The notes under the pieces: generated by a model
The model's database searches: none
Told to the model about the DNA's origin: nothing
The model's input: only the letters and a program-made list of their open reading frames with translations
Position numbers and translations under genes: made by a program
DNA from: Dactylosporangium siamense
GTDB lineage: Bacteria > Actinomycetota > Actinomycetes > Mycobacteriales > Micromonosporaceae
DNA: 40,343 nucleotides
Assembly: GCF_016862795.1 (NCBI RefSeq)
Contig: NZ_BONQ01000160.1
Location: forward strand, 1-40,343
Reading direction: 5' to 3'
In this document: positions 14,092 to 24,300 of the stretch, one piece after another
Numbering within the stretch: the stretch's first letter is position 1
How the letters are laid out: every line of letters begins with the position of its first letter

Positions 14092-16263
14092 ATGCGAAAA
14101 CTACTGACGATGACATCAGTGGCACTCATTGCAATGGGCGGCCTGGTCTATGCCGCACCGAGCGGGTGGGCGGCCACCAATCTCATCGCCAACCCTTCGG
14201 TCGAAACCGCGGCCAACGCGACCACGCCGACGGCCTGGCAAACCGGGGCATGGGGGACGAACGCGACCACCTTCAGCTATCTCAGCACGGGTCACAGCGG
14301 CACGCGCAGCGTCAAGGTCCAGACCACGAGCTACACGGACGGCGATGCCAAGTGGTACTTCGCGCCCGTAGCGGTCACGCCGAACGCCACCTACACCTTC
14401 AGCGACTACTACCAGGCCACGGTGAGCACCAAGCTCATCGTGCAGTTCACCAGTGCCGGCAACGGTCTCAGCTACACCGAGCTGGCGCCCGCGCCGGCCA
14501 CGACCGGCGCCGCCTGGGGCCAGGCCACGCGAACCATCACCGCCCCGGCGGATGCCCAGAGCGTGACCGTCTTCCACCTGCTCGACGCGGTCGGCACGCT
14601 GATCATCGACGATGTCAGCCTGACGGGTGAGACCACAGCGCCCCCGCCGGTCGAGCTCGTCGCCAACGCATCGGTCGAGGTGGCATCCGCCACCAACCCC
14701 GGCCAGCCCGACGGCTGGGCCACCGGCGCCTGGGGCGGCAACACCGCGACGTTCAGCTATCCCACGACCGGCCACAGCGGGTCCCGGAGCGTCAAGGTCA
14801 CCCTCGCCAACTACACCGACGGCGACGCCAAGTGGTACTTCAACCCCGTGACGGTCACCCCGGGCGTCAGCTACTCCTTCCACGACTGGTACCAGTCCGG
14901 CGTCGAAACCGAGCTCATCGCGCAGTTCACCAGGCCGGACGGCACTTCGTACTACCAGTCGATGGCCACGGTGCCGGCCAGCAGCGCCTGGAAGCAGGCG
15001 ACCAGCTCGATCTCGATCCCGTCCGACGTCAACAAGCTCACCGTCTTCCATGTCCTCGCCGCCAACGGCTCGCTGACGCTCGACGACGCCAGCCTGACCG
15101 TCGCCGGTGGCACGCCGATCCCTGGCAACCCCATTCCGAACGCCTCGGTCGAATCGGCCGCCGGCACCGGTCCGGCGGCCTGGGAAACCGGCGCCTGGGG
15201 CGGCAACACCGCGACGTTCAGCTATCCCACGACCGGCCACAGCGGGTCCCGGAGCGTCAAGGTGACCGTCAGCAACTACACGGACGGCGACGCCAAGTGG
15301 ATACACCAGGCGCAACCGCTCGTCCCCAACAAGCAGTACCGGTTCACCGCCTGGTACAGGACCAACACGCAACCGCACGTGGTCGCCCAGTTCAATCACC
15401 ACGACGGCACGGCGGCGTACCTGACCCTGCCGCTACCCCTGCCGGCAGCCAACGCCGCAACGACCTGGCAGCAGTACAGCGACACCCTCACCGTGCCCGG
15501 CGACGCCGCCTCCGTCTCGGTCTACCTCCTGCTCAGCAGCAACGGTTGGCTGGAGACCGACGACTACAGTCTCGAGCCGTACACGCCCGCGGGCTTCAAC
15601 CGGCCACTGGTCTCGCTGACGTTCGACGACGGCTACGAAGACAACGTCACGTCGGCCCTGCCCCTGCTGCAGGCCCGGAACTTCAAGACCACCCAGTGCT
15701 TCATCACCGAAACCATCGAGGGCGTGCCGGGCGGCCCCGCGAACGTCATGGCCTTCGCCAACACCGGGCACGAGATCTGCTCGCACACCGTCACGCATCC
15801 ATTCCTCACACAGCTTTCCGGCGCCCAGCTCACCAATGAGTCGACCCATTCGCAGCAATACCTGCAGCAGCTCACCGGTCAGGCCGTGCCGAACATCGCG
15901 TCGCCCTACGGCGATTACAACGCGAACGTGCTCAACCAGCTGAAGCTGTCCTACCGATCGCACCGCACGGTGGACGCGGGCTACAACAGCAAGGACAACT
16001 TCGACATCTACCGCATCCGGGTGCAGAACGTGGACCTCACCACCACCTCGGCCGAGTTCCAGAGCTGGCTCGACCAGGCCGAGGCCACGAACACCTGGCT
16101 CGTGCTCGTCTACCACCGGATCGTGCCGACCGGCGCGAGCGCCGACGGCGACTACGACACCAACCAGGCCGCCTTCGAGGGCCAGCTCAACGCCCTGCGC
16201 GACAGCGGCCTCACGGTCAAGACCTACAACGCCGCGCTGGATGAGCTGGTGCCGCAACTCTGA
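14092..16263 (+). CDS. Secreted polysaccharide deacetylase (NodB) with three carbohydrate-binding-like modules
   Basis: The 723-residue product has a signal peptide (about 1-27, ending GWAA). Three tandem jelly-roll-like modules (about 28-178, 187-337, 347-494) each carry TGAWG, FSY, GHSG-RSVKV and YTDGDAKW, and resemble CBM4/9-type modules. A NodB deacetylase domain follows from about residue 505. It shows TFDDG (Asp512, Asp513), the metal-binding SHTVTH (His565, His569), SPYGDY (604-609) and VYHR with His675. It would remove acetyl groups from an extracellular amino-sugar polymer. The gene diverges from the GT2 synthase, which could make the substrate. The ribosome site AAGGGCGG precedes the ATG. 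Modules 2 and 3 share a perfect 77-bp DNA repeat. Confidence 0.92.
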   Translation: MRKLLTMTSVALIAMGGLVYAAPSGWAATNLIANPSVETAANATTPTAWQTGAWGTNATTFSYLSTGHSGTRSVKVQTTSYTDGDAKWYFAPVAVTPNATYTFSDYYQATVSTKLIVQFTSAGNGLSYTELAPAPATTGAAWGQATRTITAPADAQSVTVFHLLDAVGTLIIDDVSLTGETTAPPPVELVANASVEVASATNPGQPDGWATGAWGGNTATFSYPTTGHSGSRSVKVTLANYTDGDAKWYFNPVTVTPGVSYSFHDWYQSGVETELIAQFTRPDGTSYYQSMATVPASSAWKQATSSISIPSDVNKLTVFHVLAANGSLTLDDASLTVAGGTPIPGNPIPNASVESAAGTGPAAWETGAWGGNTATFSYPTTGHSGSRSVKVTVSNYTDGDAKWIHQAQPLVPNKQYRFTAWYRTNTQPHVVAQFNHHDGTAAYLTLPLPLPAANAATTWQQYSDTLTVPGDAASVSVYLLLSSNGWLETDDYSLEPYTPAGFNRPLVSLTFDDGYEDNVTSALPLLQARNFKTTQCFITETIEGVPGGPANVMAFANTGHEICSHTVTHPFLTQLSGAQLTNESTHSQQYLQQLTGQAVPNIASPYGDYNANVLNQLKLSYRSHRTVDAGYNSKDNFDIYRIRVQNVDLTTTSAEFQSWLDQAEATNTWLVLVYHRIVPTGASADGDYDTNQAAFEGQLNALRDSGLTVKTYNAALDELVPQL
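14722..14798 (+). repeat. 77-bp internal direct repeat, copy 1
   Basis: Identical to 15187-15263. It encodes the conserved core of carbohydrate-binding-like module 2, from TGAWGGN to RSVKV. Confidence 0.9.
15187..15263 (+). repeat. 77-bp internal direct repeat, copy 2
   Basis: Identical to 14722-14798, in module 3. Module 1 has the same protein motif but clearly different DNA, so copies 2 and 3 were made alike recently by duplication or gene conversion. Confidence 0.9.
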
Positions 16264-16310
16264 CCCGGCTCGCGGCCAGCGGGCGGCGGCTACCAGAAAG
16301 GCCAGACGGC

Positions 16311-16712
16311 TCAGGAGGCCGGCGGCAGGATCTGCGCGACCTCCAGGACGTTGCCGGCCGGATCGGCGAACGCGACGGTCCGGCGGCCCCACGGGCGGTC
16401 GGTCGGGCCGTTGAGGATGGTGACCCCGTGCTGCTTGAGCTCCTCGTGGACGGCGTTGGCGTCCTCCACCTCGAAGGTGAACAGCAGGCGGGCGCCCGCC
16501 TCCGGCCCGGCCACGGGTCGCGGCTCGACGAGCGTGCCGGCCCGGTCGGCGCGCAGGATGTTGATCATGAGGTTCTCGAAACGGACCACCGCCGAGGCCT
16601 CCTCGGCGTAGACGACCTCGAGACCGAGGACGTTCTCGTAGAACGCCCGCGTGGCCGCCAGGTCTTCCGCGAAGATCGTGATGACCTCGATCTTGTTCAA
16701 TCCTTTGATCAC
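16311..16712 (-). CDS. VOC (glyoxalase/bleomycin-resistance) family protein
   Basis: The 133-residue protein has two beta-alpha-beta-beta-beta halves typical of the vicinal oxygen chelate fold. The first begins KIEVITIFAEDLAATRAFYENVLGL, and the second includes LLFTFEVEDANAVHEEL and ends with the common FADPAGNVLEV. The usual first His metal ligand is not evident, so enzymatic activity is uncertain; many such proteins are unassigned. The GTG at 16712 is the start used. It is convergent with the deacetylase gene, 47 bp away. Confidence 0.88.
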   Translation of the reverse strand: MIKGLNKIEVITIFAEDLAATRAFYENVLGLEVVYAEEASAVVRFENLMINILRADRAGTLVEPRPVAGPEAGARLLFTFEVEDANAVHEELKQHGVTILNGPTDRPWGRRTVAFADPAGNVLEVAQILPPAS

Positions 16713-16869
16713 GCGCTACTCCCTCTCCCCGTCGGCACCGAAATCCCCCGGCGTTACCCGCCACAAGCCGCCGGAACGCGGCCGAGGCTTCGGTGTCCGT
16801 CCATGCCCGCCCATGATCACACACCGGCCGGCAGGCCGCTGCCCTGCGCAGACGGGCCGTGGCCGCCGG

Positions 16870-17538
16870 TCAGGACGGATACACGGTGCCCGGGACGGCG
16901 GCGACGAGCACCGTGGCGACGCCCCGCCAGCCGAGTTTCGCGTACAGCTGCTGGCCCTCCTCGCTGGCGATGAGGATGCCGCGCTCGGCGCCCGTGTCGA
17001 CGGCGGCCGCCGCCAGGGCGCCCATCACCGTGCTGGCCAGGCCGCGGCGGCGGTGGCCCGGAAACGTCGAGATCCGGTCGGCGACCGCGGACGAGCCGGC
17101 CAGGCCCATCCAGCCACGAGCGCCGACGTCGCCGGACGCATCCTCGAAGAGGGTCGCCGTGAGCGCCGCGGTGTCCTGCTCCGTCGAGAGCCGGTATCCG
17201 GCAGCCGGCGGGAACCGCGGGTGCGAGCGCAGGTCGACCGTCATCAGCAGCTCCGACCCGCGCAGCACCACCAGGCCCGCGGACTCCAGCACGGCGGTCG
17301 TGGCGGACGGGTCGGTCGTGGGCACCGTCAGCCAGGTGACCTCGTCCTCGGCGGCGACCCGGTCGGCGAGGAGGCGCAGCGACGAGGGGTCGGTGTCGAC
17401 CGCCAGATACTCGACGGCCCGGCCCAGCTGCAGGCAGCGCACCCGCAGGCCCGGGCCGAGATCGAGCGCGGCGGGGAGGGCACGGGAAGCGCTCCAGCCG
17501 CGGTGCCAGCAGGTGCTGAGGTCCCGGAGATCCGTCAC
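16870..17538 (-). CDS. GNAT family N-acetyltransferase
   Basis: The 222-residue protein carries a C-terminal GNAT domain. The acetyl-CoA loop is visible as FPGHRRRGLASTVM, and the end (GILIASEEGQQLYAKLGWR) is typical motif B. The N-terminal 110 residues are a second, weaker alpha/beta region, so it may be a two-lobed GNAT. Substrate unknown. It starts at GTG 17538 and diverges from the HrpB gene, with 42 bp for both promoters. Confidence 0.87.
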   Translation of the reverse strand: MTDLRDLSTCWHRGWSASRALPAALDLGPGLRVRCLQLGRAVEYLAVDTDPSSLRLLADRVAAEDEVTWLTVPTTDPSATTAVLESAGLVVLRGSELLMTVDLRSHPRFPPAAGYRLSTEQDTAALTATLFEDASGDVGARGWMGLAGSSAVADRISTFPGHRRRGLASTVMGALAAAAVDTGAERGILIASEEGQQLYAKLGWRGVATVLVAAVPGTVYPS

Positions 17539-17580
17539 GGCCCCAAGTAGATCATCAGCGCGGGACTACGCTGCGGCGGC

Positions 17581-19962
17581 ATGGAGGAGTTGCCGGTCCG
17601 CAGGGTGCTCGGGGACGTGGTCGAGGCCGTCGCGGAGGGCGGGGCGGTGCTGGTGGCGCCGCCGGGGACGGGGAAGACGACGCTGGTGCCGCTGGCGCTC
17701 GACGACGCGTTCGAGGGCACGGTGGTGGTGGCGGAGCCGCGGCGGATCGCGGCACGGGCGGCGGCGCGGCGGATGGCCGAGCTGCGGGGTGAGCGGGTCG
17801 GGGAGAGCGTCGGATACAGCGTCCGCGGCGACCGCAACGTCGGGCCGCGGACCCGGGTCGAGGTCGTCACGACCGGGCTGCTCGTGCAGCGGCTGCTCGC
17901 CGACCCGGAGCTGGCCGGCGTCGGCACCGTCATGATCGACGAGTGTCATGAGCGGCACCTGGACACGGACCTGGCGCTCGGGTTCCTGGTGGAGAGCCGG
18001 CAGGCGCTGCGGCCGGACCTGCGGCTGCTCGCCACGTCGGCGACCGCGGACGCGCAACGGTTCGCGGAGCTGCTCGACGCGCGGGTCGTCACGGCCGAGG
18101 GGGCGCTGCACGACGTCGCGGTGGTGTGGTGCCCGCCGGAGCGGCCGGTCCGGCCGCCGCACGGGTTGCGGGTCGACCCGGTGTTCCTCGACCACGTCGC
18201 GGCCGTGGTGCGGCGGGCGTGGCGGGAGACGGACGGGGATCTGCTGGTGTTCCTGCCGGGTGCGGGTGAGATCGCCTCGGTGCGGCGGCGGCTGGCGGAC
18301 CTGCCGACGGACGTGCTGCACGGCCGGTTGCCCGCGGCCGTCCAGGACACGGCGATCCGGAAGGGTGACCAGCGCCGGGTGGTGCTGGCGACCGCCGTCG
18401 CCGAGAGCAGCCTGACGGTGCCGGGCGTGCGGGTCGTGGTCGACGCCGGCCTGGCCCGGGTCCCGCGGACCGATCATGCGCGCGGTCTGGGGTCGCTCGC
18501 CACGGTGCGGGCGGCGAAGGCCGCCACCGTCCAGCGCGCCGGGCGGGCCGGGCGGGAGGCACCGGGGGTCGTGTACCGCTGCTGGTCGCCGGCCGACGAC
18601 GAGCGGCTGCCGGCCCAGCCCGAGCCCGAGGTCGCCGTCGCCGAGCTGACCGGGTTCGCCCTCGCCCTGGCCTGCTGGGGACATCCGGGCGGGACGGGGC
18701 TGGCCCTGCCGGACCCGCCGCCGGACGCCGCGATGCGGGTCGCGACCGCGACGCTGCAGGCGCTCGGCGCCGTGGACGGTGCGGGCCGGGCGACGCCGCG
18801 CGGGCACCGGATGTCCCGGGTCGGCGCGCACCCGCGGCTGGCCAGGGCGCTGCTGGACGGCGCGCCGAAGGTGGGCGCGCGCAAGGCCGCCGAGGTGGTC
18901 GCGATCCTCGCCGACGACTCCCTCGCCACGGGTGACGACCTGGCCGCGGCGTGGCGGCACCTGCGCGACACCCGCGACGGCCGCTGGCGCGCGGAGACCG
19001 AGCGGCTCCACAAGGGACTCACCGGGGCGCCGACCGGACTGCCCGACGACCTGGTGGCCGGGTTGGTCGTTGGGCTGGCGTACCCGGAGCGCCTCGCCCG
19101 GCTCCGCAACAACGGATACCTGATGGCCGGTGGGACGGAGGCCGTGTTGCCGCCGGGTTCGCCGCTGACCGGGCATCCGTGGCTGGCGATCGCGGTCGCG
19201 GACCGGCAGCCGGGCAACGCCGCCGCGCGGGTCCGGCTCGCCGCCGCGATCGACGAGGGCACCGCCCGCGAGGCCGGCGCGGCGTTGCTGTCCACAGTGG
19301 ACGAGGTGACGGCCGAGGGGGCGCAGCGGCTGGACCAGCTCGGCGCGATCACGTTGCGGCGGCGGGACCTGAAGAACCCGCCGCGGGCGCTGGTCGAGCG
19401 GGCGTTGCGGGAGGCCCTCGTCAAGCAGGGGCTGCGCTGGTCCAAGGAGGCGGCACAGTTGCGCCTGCGGATGGACTTCTGCCACCGGGTGCTCGGCCCG
19501 CCGTGGCCGGACGTCAGCGACGCCAGCGTCATCGAGCACACCGACCTGACCACCGTCACGAAACTGTCCACGGTGGACCCCGAGCGCACGATAAGGGCCA
19601 TGCTGCCGTGGCCCGCCGCGCGGCGGCTCGACGAGCTCGCGCCGGAGCGGTTGCCGGTGCCGAGCGGGTCCCTGGTCAAACTCGACTACAGCGACCCCGA
19701 GGCGCCGGTGCTCGCGGTGAAGGTCCAGGAGGCGTTCGGCTGGCTGGAGACCCCGCGCGTCGGCGACGGCCGGGTGGCGGTCCTGCTGCACCTGCTGTCC
19801 CCCGCCGGGCGGCCGGTCGCCGTCACCCGCGACCTCGCGTCGTTCTGGCGCACCGGATATCCGCAGGTGCGCGCGGAGCTGCGGGGCCGGTACCCGCGGC
19901 ACCCGTGGCCGGAGGACCCGGCGACGGCGGTACCCACGAAGAAGACGAACCCACGGCGCTGA
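17581..19962 (+). CDS. hrpB: ATP-dependent helicase HrpB
   Basis: The 793-residue DEAH/RHA-type helicase shows Walker A APPGTGKTT (26-34), DECH box (120-123), SAT (153-155), and motif VI QRAGRAGR (318-325). Helicase-associated and HrpB C-terminal domains follow; the C-terminal part includes the LKLDYSD-like region near 700 (VKLDYSDPEAPVL). HrpB length in other bacteria is about 800-840 residues, so it is full length. The cellular role of HrpB is poorly defined, though RNA metabolism is supposed. A TACGCT box lies 8 bp before the ATG, so the message may have a very short leader. Confidence 0.95.
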   Translation: MEELPVRRVLGDVVEAVAEGGAVLVAPPGTGKTTLVPLALDDAFEGTVVVAEPRRIAARAAARRMAELRGERVGESVGYSVRGDRNVGPRTRVEVVTTGLLVQRLLADPELAGVGTVMIDECHERHLDTDLALGFLVESRQALRPDLRLLATSATADAQRFAELLDARVVTAEGALHDVAVVWCPPERPVRPPHGLRVDPVFLDHVAAVVRRAWRETDGDLLVFLPGAGEIASVRRRLADLPTDVLHGRLPAAVQDTAIRKGDQRRVVLATAVAESSLTVPGVRVVVDAGLARVPRTDHARGLGSLATVRAAKAATVQRAGRAGREAPGVVYRCWSPADDERLPAQPEPEVAVAELTGFALALACWGHPGGTGLALPDPPPDAAMRVATATLQALGAVDGAGRATPRGHRMSRVGAHPRLARALLDGAPKVGARKAAEVVAILADDSLATGDDLAAAWRHLRDTRDGRWRAETERLHKGLTGAPTGLPDDLVAGLVVGLAYPERLARLRNNGYLMAGGTEAVLPPGSPLTGHPWLAIAVADRQPGNAAARVRLAAAIDEGTAREAGAALLSTVDEVTAEGAQRLDQLGAITLRRRDLKNPPRALVERALREALVKQGLRWSKEAAQLRLRMDFCHRVLGPPWPDVSDASVIEHTDLTTVTKLSTVDPERTIRAMLPWPAARRLDELAPERLPVPSGSLVKLDYSDPEAPVLAVKVQEAFGWLETPRVGDGRVAVLLHLLSPAGRPVAVTRDLASFWRTGYPQVRAELRGRYPRHPWPEDPATAVPTKKTNPRR

Positions 19963-20048
19963 AGCCACCCGGCGCCTCACCCACCCGGGCCCCGGCCGGC
20001 GCGCAGGCTGGAGTCCAGGAGGAGGCGATCCGACCCCGGGAGGGACGC

Positions 20049-21338
20049 ATGGACCTGAGGGCGATGGACCTGACCACGCTGGCGGCGGAGGCGTTCCAGT
20101 ACGGCTACCCGCTGCTGACCAGCCTCGCCGCGGTCGAACGCGACGGCGGCACCTACAACGCGTTCGCGCACCAGCGGCGCTTCGGCAACCAGCGCAACGC
20201 GAACCCGGACCTGCTGTATTCGACCGCGCGGCTCGACCTGTCCGGCGGGCCGCTGTGGCTCCGCATCCCCGACACCGGCGACCGGTATCACGTGCTGCAG
20301 TTCGTCGACGCGTGGACGGACAACTTCGCCTACGTGGGGCGGCGCTCCACCGGCAGCGGGGAGCGCGAGTTCCTGCTCGTGCCGCCCGGCTGGGCCGGCC
20401 GGGAGGCGCCGGGTGCCCAGGTCATCAGGATCCCGACGATGGTGACGACGCTGATCGGGCGGTTCGCCTGCGACCCGCAGGACGCGGCCGAGGTGCACGC
20501 GCTGCAGGACGCGTTGCGGATCGAGCCGATGTACCCGCAGATCCCGCTCGACGGGCTGCCGCACCCGCAGGCGGGGGTCTCCGAGGACCTGCTGTTCTTC
20601 GAGTCGCTGCGGCGGTCCCTGGCGGCGTTCCCACCATCCCCGGCGGAGCGGCGCTACCAGCGCAGGTTCGCGCCGATCGGGCTGCTGGAGCCGGGCGCGT
20701 CGCCGTACGCCGGCGCGCCGCGGGAGTTCCGCGAGACGCTGCGCGACGGGCTCGCCGCGGCCCGGGAGCAGCTGGAGGAGGAGGCGACGACCCGGCACGC
20801 CGGGCTCGTCAACGGCTGGACGAACGACCTGCACCTGTTCGACTTCAACCTCGACTACTTCGAGGTCGGCACCCTCGACACGCCGGAGTGGACGATGGGC
20901 GACCGGGACGAGGCGCACCTGATGCGGGCCGTCGCCGCGCGGACCGGGTTGTGGGGCAACCACGCCTACGAGGCGGTCGCGCCGACCGTGCACAAGGACC
21001 GCGACGGCGACCGGCTGAGCGGGGCGCACCGCTACGAGGTCCGCTTCCCCGAGCCGCCACCGGCCGACGCCGGGTGGTCGCTGTCGATGTACGACGCGCC
21101 CGGCTCGCGCCCGGTGCCGAACCAGCTCGACCGGCACGCGATCGGCGGTGGCACGCCCGGGCTGCGGCGCGACCTCGACGGCTCGCTGACGATCCGGATC
21201 CAGCACGAGCGGCCCGACGACGACACCAACTGGCTGCCGGCCCCCGAGGGTGGTTTCCGGCCGGTGCTGCGGATGTACCAGCCGGGATCACCGGTCCTGC
21301 GGGGCGAATATCAGCCGCCACCTGTCGTAAAGGTCTAG
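20049..21338 (+). CDS. DUF1254/DUF1214 domain protein
   Basis: The ATG at 20049 follows a CCGGGAGGG ribosome site and gives 429 residues. The N-terminal half fits DUF1254: a YGYPL start, then NPDLLYSTARLDLSGGPLWLRIPDTGDRYHVLQFVDAWTD split over about residues 55-95. The C-terminal part fits DUF1214, with RYEVRFPEPPPADAGWSLSMYD near 320-340 and IRIQHERP later. No signal peptide is seen. The family is widespread, and its biochemical function is not settled. The same frame is open far upstream (from 18951) across hrpB, but that part has no coding character of its own. Confidence 0.88.
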   Translation: MDLRAMDLTTLAAEAFQYGYPLLTSLAAVERDGGTYNAFAHQRRFGNQRNANPDLLYSTARLDLSGGPLWLRIPDTGDRYHVLQFVDAWTDNFAYVGRRSTGSGEREFLLVPPGWAGREAPGAQVIRIPTMVTTLIGRFACDPQDAAEVHALQDALRIEPMYPQIPLDGLPHPQAGVSEDLLFFESLRRSLAAFPPSPAERRYQRRFAPIGLLEPGASPYAGAPREFRETLRDGLAAAREQLEEEATTRHAGLVNGWTNDLHLFDFNLDYFEVGTLDTPEWTMGDRDEAHLMRAVAARTGLWGNHAYEAVAPTVHKDRDGDRLSGAHRYEVRFPEPPPADAGWSLSMYDAPGSRPVPNQLDRHAIGGGTPGLRRDLDGSLTIRIQHERPDDDTNWLPAPEGGFRPVLRMYQPGSPVLRGEYQPPPVVKV

Positions 21339-21351
21339 CAAGATATGGGGT

Positions 21352-24300
21352 ATGGATGGTGACCACCTGCCCTACCCGGCGCGGCGGCGGCGGTCCGCGG
21401 CCCAGGCTCTGGCCGGGGCGGCGGACGGCACCCTGCACGCGACGCTGACGGGGCTGCGCGCCGGCGACCGGCACAGCCGCGACGTGGCCCTGTTCATGGC
21501 GCTCGTCGGGCGGGACCGCCCGACGCTGCTGGCCACGCTCACCGACCCGGACCCGCGCCTCCAGCTCAGCGCGCGGCTGGCGTGGATCGGGACGGCCGAG
21601 ACGGAGCCGCAGCCGGTGGCGCAGTTCGTCGCCGACGCGCCCGCCGACACCCGGATGCGGCTGTATCGGCGGATCCGGGTCTGCCGGCGCACCGACCTGG
21701 CCGAGGCGCTCATCGACCCGGTCCGGGCCCGGTTCGGTGACGCCGAGGCGGCCGCGCTGCTCCCGGCGTGCGGCGCGGCGACGGCCGCCAGGCTGCTGCC
21801 GCAGCTGACGCACGTCCTCGGCGACCGCAGCGCCCTCACCCGGCGCTTCCCCGCGGTCTGCCTCGACCAGGCGGAGGCGGAGCTGGCGGCACTGCCGGCC
21901 GCCGCCCGCGACGCCTGGTGGGCGCGGCACGCGGTCGGGGTGCTGCAGGCCGCTCCCGCGCTGCCGCACCAGGTGCTGGACCTGCTGGAGCGGCACGCGC
22001 CGGCGGAGTCGTTGCCGGCGCCGCTGCGCGCCTACGGGGTGCTCGTCGCCGCCGACCCGTTGCGGGTCCTGGAGCTGCTGACCGCGCCGTCCCGGGCGGC
22101 CTGGCTGGAGGGTGTGACGCTGCCGCTCGCGGTGCTGTCGCGGCTGAGCCGGCTGCCGGTGGCGGGACTGGTCGGGCTGGCCCGGCGGCTGCGGGGACGC
22201 GGCGCCGCGTTCGCCCGGCTGCTGGACACGGTGCCGCCGCGGGACCGGGAGGAGCTGTTCACCCGCGCGATGTCCGATGTGGACCGTTCCCGGTCACTGC
22301 CGGACCCCGAGGTCCTCGAAGTGCTGCCGGCCGGGCTGCGGGTCGCGGAGGCCCGCCGGGCGCTCACGCTCGAGGCGGTGCGGCAGAGCGAACCGTCGAC
22401 GTTGCGGTTCACGGCGCACCTGCCGTGGGCCGAGGCCGAGGCGCCGCTGCTGGCCGCGACCCGGCAGGCCGGCGTCGCCGACCGCATCGCCGGCTGGCAG
22501 CTGCTGATCCTGTGCGCGGCCCGCAGCAACGACCCGGCGGCCGTGCTGAGCGCGACCCACCACCTGCTGCGGCTGCGCAACGAGCAGGACCCGGTGCGTG
22601 GCAACGCGGTCCGCAACCTCACCGAGGTCCGCCCGGCGCTGCTGCGGCCGGAGCTGGTCGAGCCGCTCGAGCAGGTCGTCACCGACGCCGTGCAGGCCCG
22701 GGACAGCTCACCGCTCACCCTGACCCGGCTCAGCGAGCTCGCGGTGCTGGTGCTGCGGGAGCGGTTCGACTCGCCGGTCCTGGTCCGCTGGGCGCTGCAC
22801 ACGTTTCAGCGGCTGCTCGGCGACGACCGGGTGCCGCACCTGGGCAGCCTGGACCGGCGGCTGCGGCGCGGCCAGGAGGTGCAGGCGTTCGAGGCGGTCC
22901 GCAGCTGGGTGCAGCTCGGCGTCGAACGGGCCAGGTTCGAGCCGCTGTTCGCGGTCACCCGGGCGCTCGGCGATCGGGCCTGGCGCCTGCCGGACCTGCA
23001 GTCGATGTTGGCGCGGGCGACCCGCCGCGGCAACCTCGCCGCTGTCTCCCGCACCGCCGTCGACCTGTGGCTCGCCGACCCCCGGCACCGCGACGACCGG
23101 GTCGAGGCGGTCCTGCGCGAGGACCCGTCGGCGATCGCGCTGCCCGCGGTGTGGCGGGCCGTCTGCGCCCGCCGCGACGACCTGCTCGGCGCGGCGCTGA
23201 CCGGGCCCTCGCCGGCCGGCCGGTTCATCCCCGCCGGGGTGCGCTGGGTGCCGCCCCGCGCCCTGTACCCGCAGCGCTGGCTCCCCCACCACCAGGAGGC
23301 CTACGTCGAGCGGCAGGCGGAGGTCGTGCGGGACCCCGGCGCGACCCCGCACACCCGGGCGGCGGCGCTGCGCAACGCGGCGCCGGTGCCCGAGGCCGGG
23401 CGGCGGCTGGTGCTGCAGGGCGGCTTCACCGGCGGCGGCGACGTCCTCGCCGACGCCGCCCTCGCCGCGTACGCCTGGACCGGCCGGACCAACGACGCCG
23501 TGACGGTCCTGCTCGCCCACACCGGCGGCGACCGGCCCCGGATCGAGGTCGGCGCGGTCGGCCGGGCCAGCCGGATCGTGCCGCCGCGGGTGCTGCTGGA
23601 GCTCCTCGACCCGGGGCAGGGCAAGGTGACCTTCCGCAAGGAGGCGGTCCGGCTGCTCGCCACCCGGTCGGTGCCGGGCGCCGCCGACGCGCTGTGGCGG
23701 CTGTGGCAGGACCCGGGGCTGCACCGCGACGTGCGGGTCGCGATCGTGTCCGCGGCCCGGCAGCGCGCCGGCGAGCCCGGCATGTGGCGGGTGCTGCACG
23801 CGGCCGGCGCGGGTGGCGACCGCGACGCCGTCCTGGCGCTGCTCGCGGCCGACCCGTGGCTGGTGCCGGCGGGTCTGCGCGCGGACTACGCCGCGCTCGT
23901 CGTCGCCGCCGGGGCAGGCCCCGACCGGCAGGTGACGACGCGGGCCTGGGCGGTCCTGCCGGGCTGGGCGCCGTGGCTGGCGGACGTCTCCGGCGCGGTG
24001 ACCGCGCGGCTGGCCGACCTCGACGACCGGACCGTATGGCCCTCGGTGGTGCGGGCGCTGGTGCGCCTCGTCGCCGCCGGTGCCGCCGAGGCGACCCTGG
24101 TCTCGGCCGTGCGCACCCTCGCCGAGCTCGACGACGCCGGGCCCACCGGGGCCACGGACCTGGACCGGCCCGCCCGGCGGCGCCTGGAGTCGCTGGTCGA
24201 GGGGCTCACCGCCTGGTCGGGCCGGGCCGCCGTGGACGCGCCCGGACGGCACGCGCTCGGCGCCGCTGGCCGTGCGCTGTCCACAGTGGATGCGTTGGTA

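Noticed and set aside
18951-20048. Long open frame upstream of the DUF1254 gene as part of that protein
   Set aside because: It lies antiparallel in reading phase over hrpB, lacks any domain, and a proper ribosome site and ATG occur at 20049.
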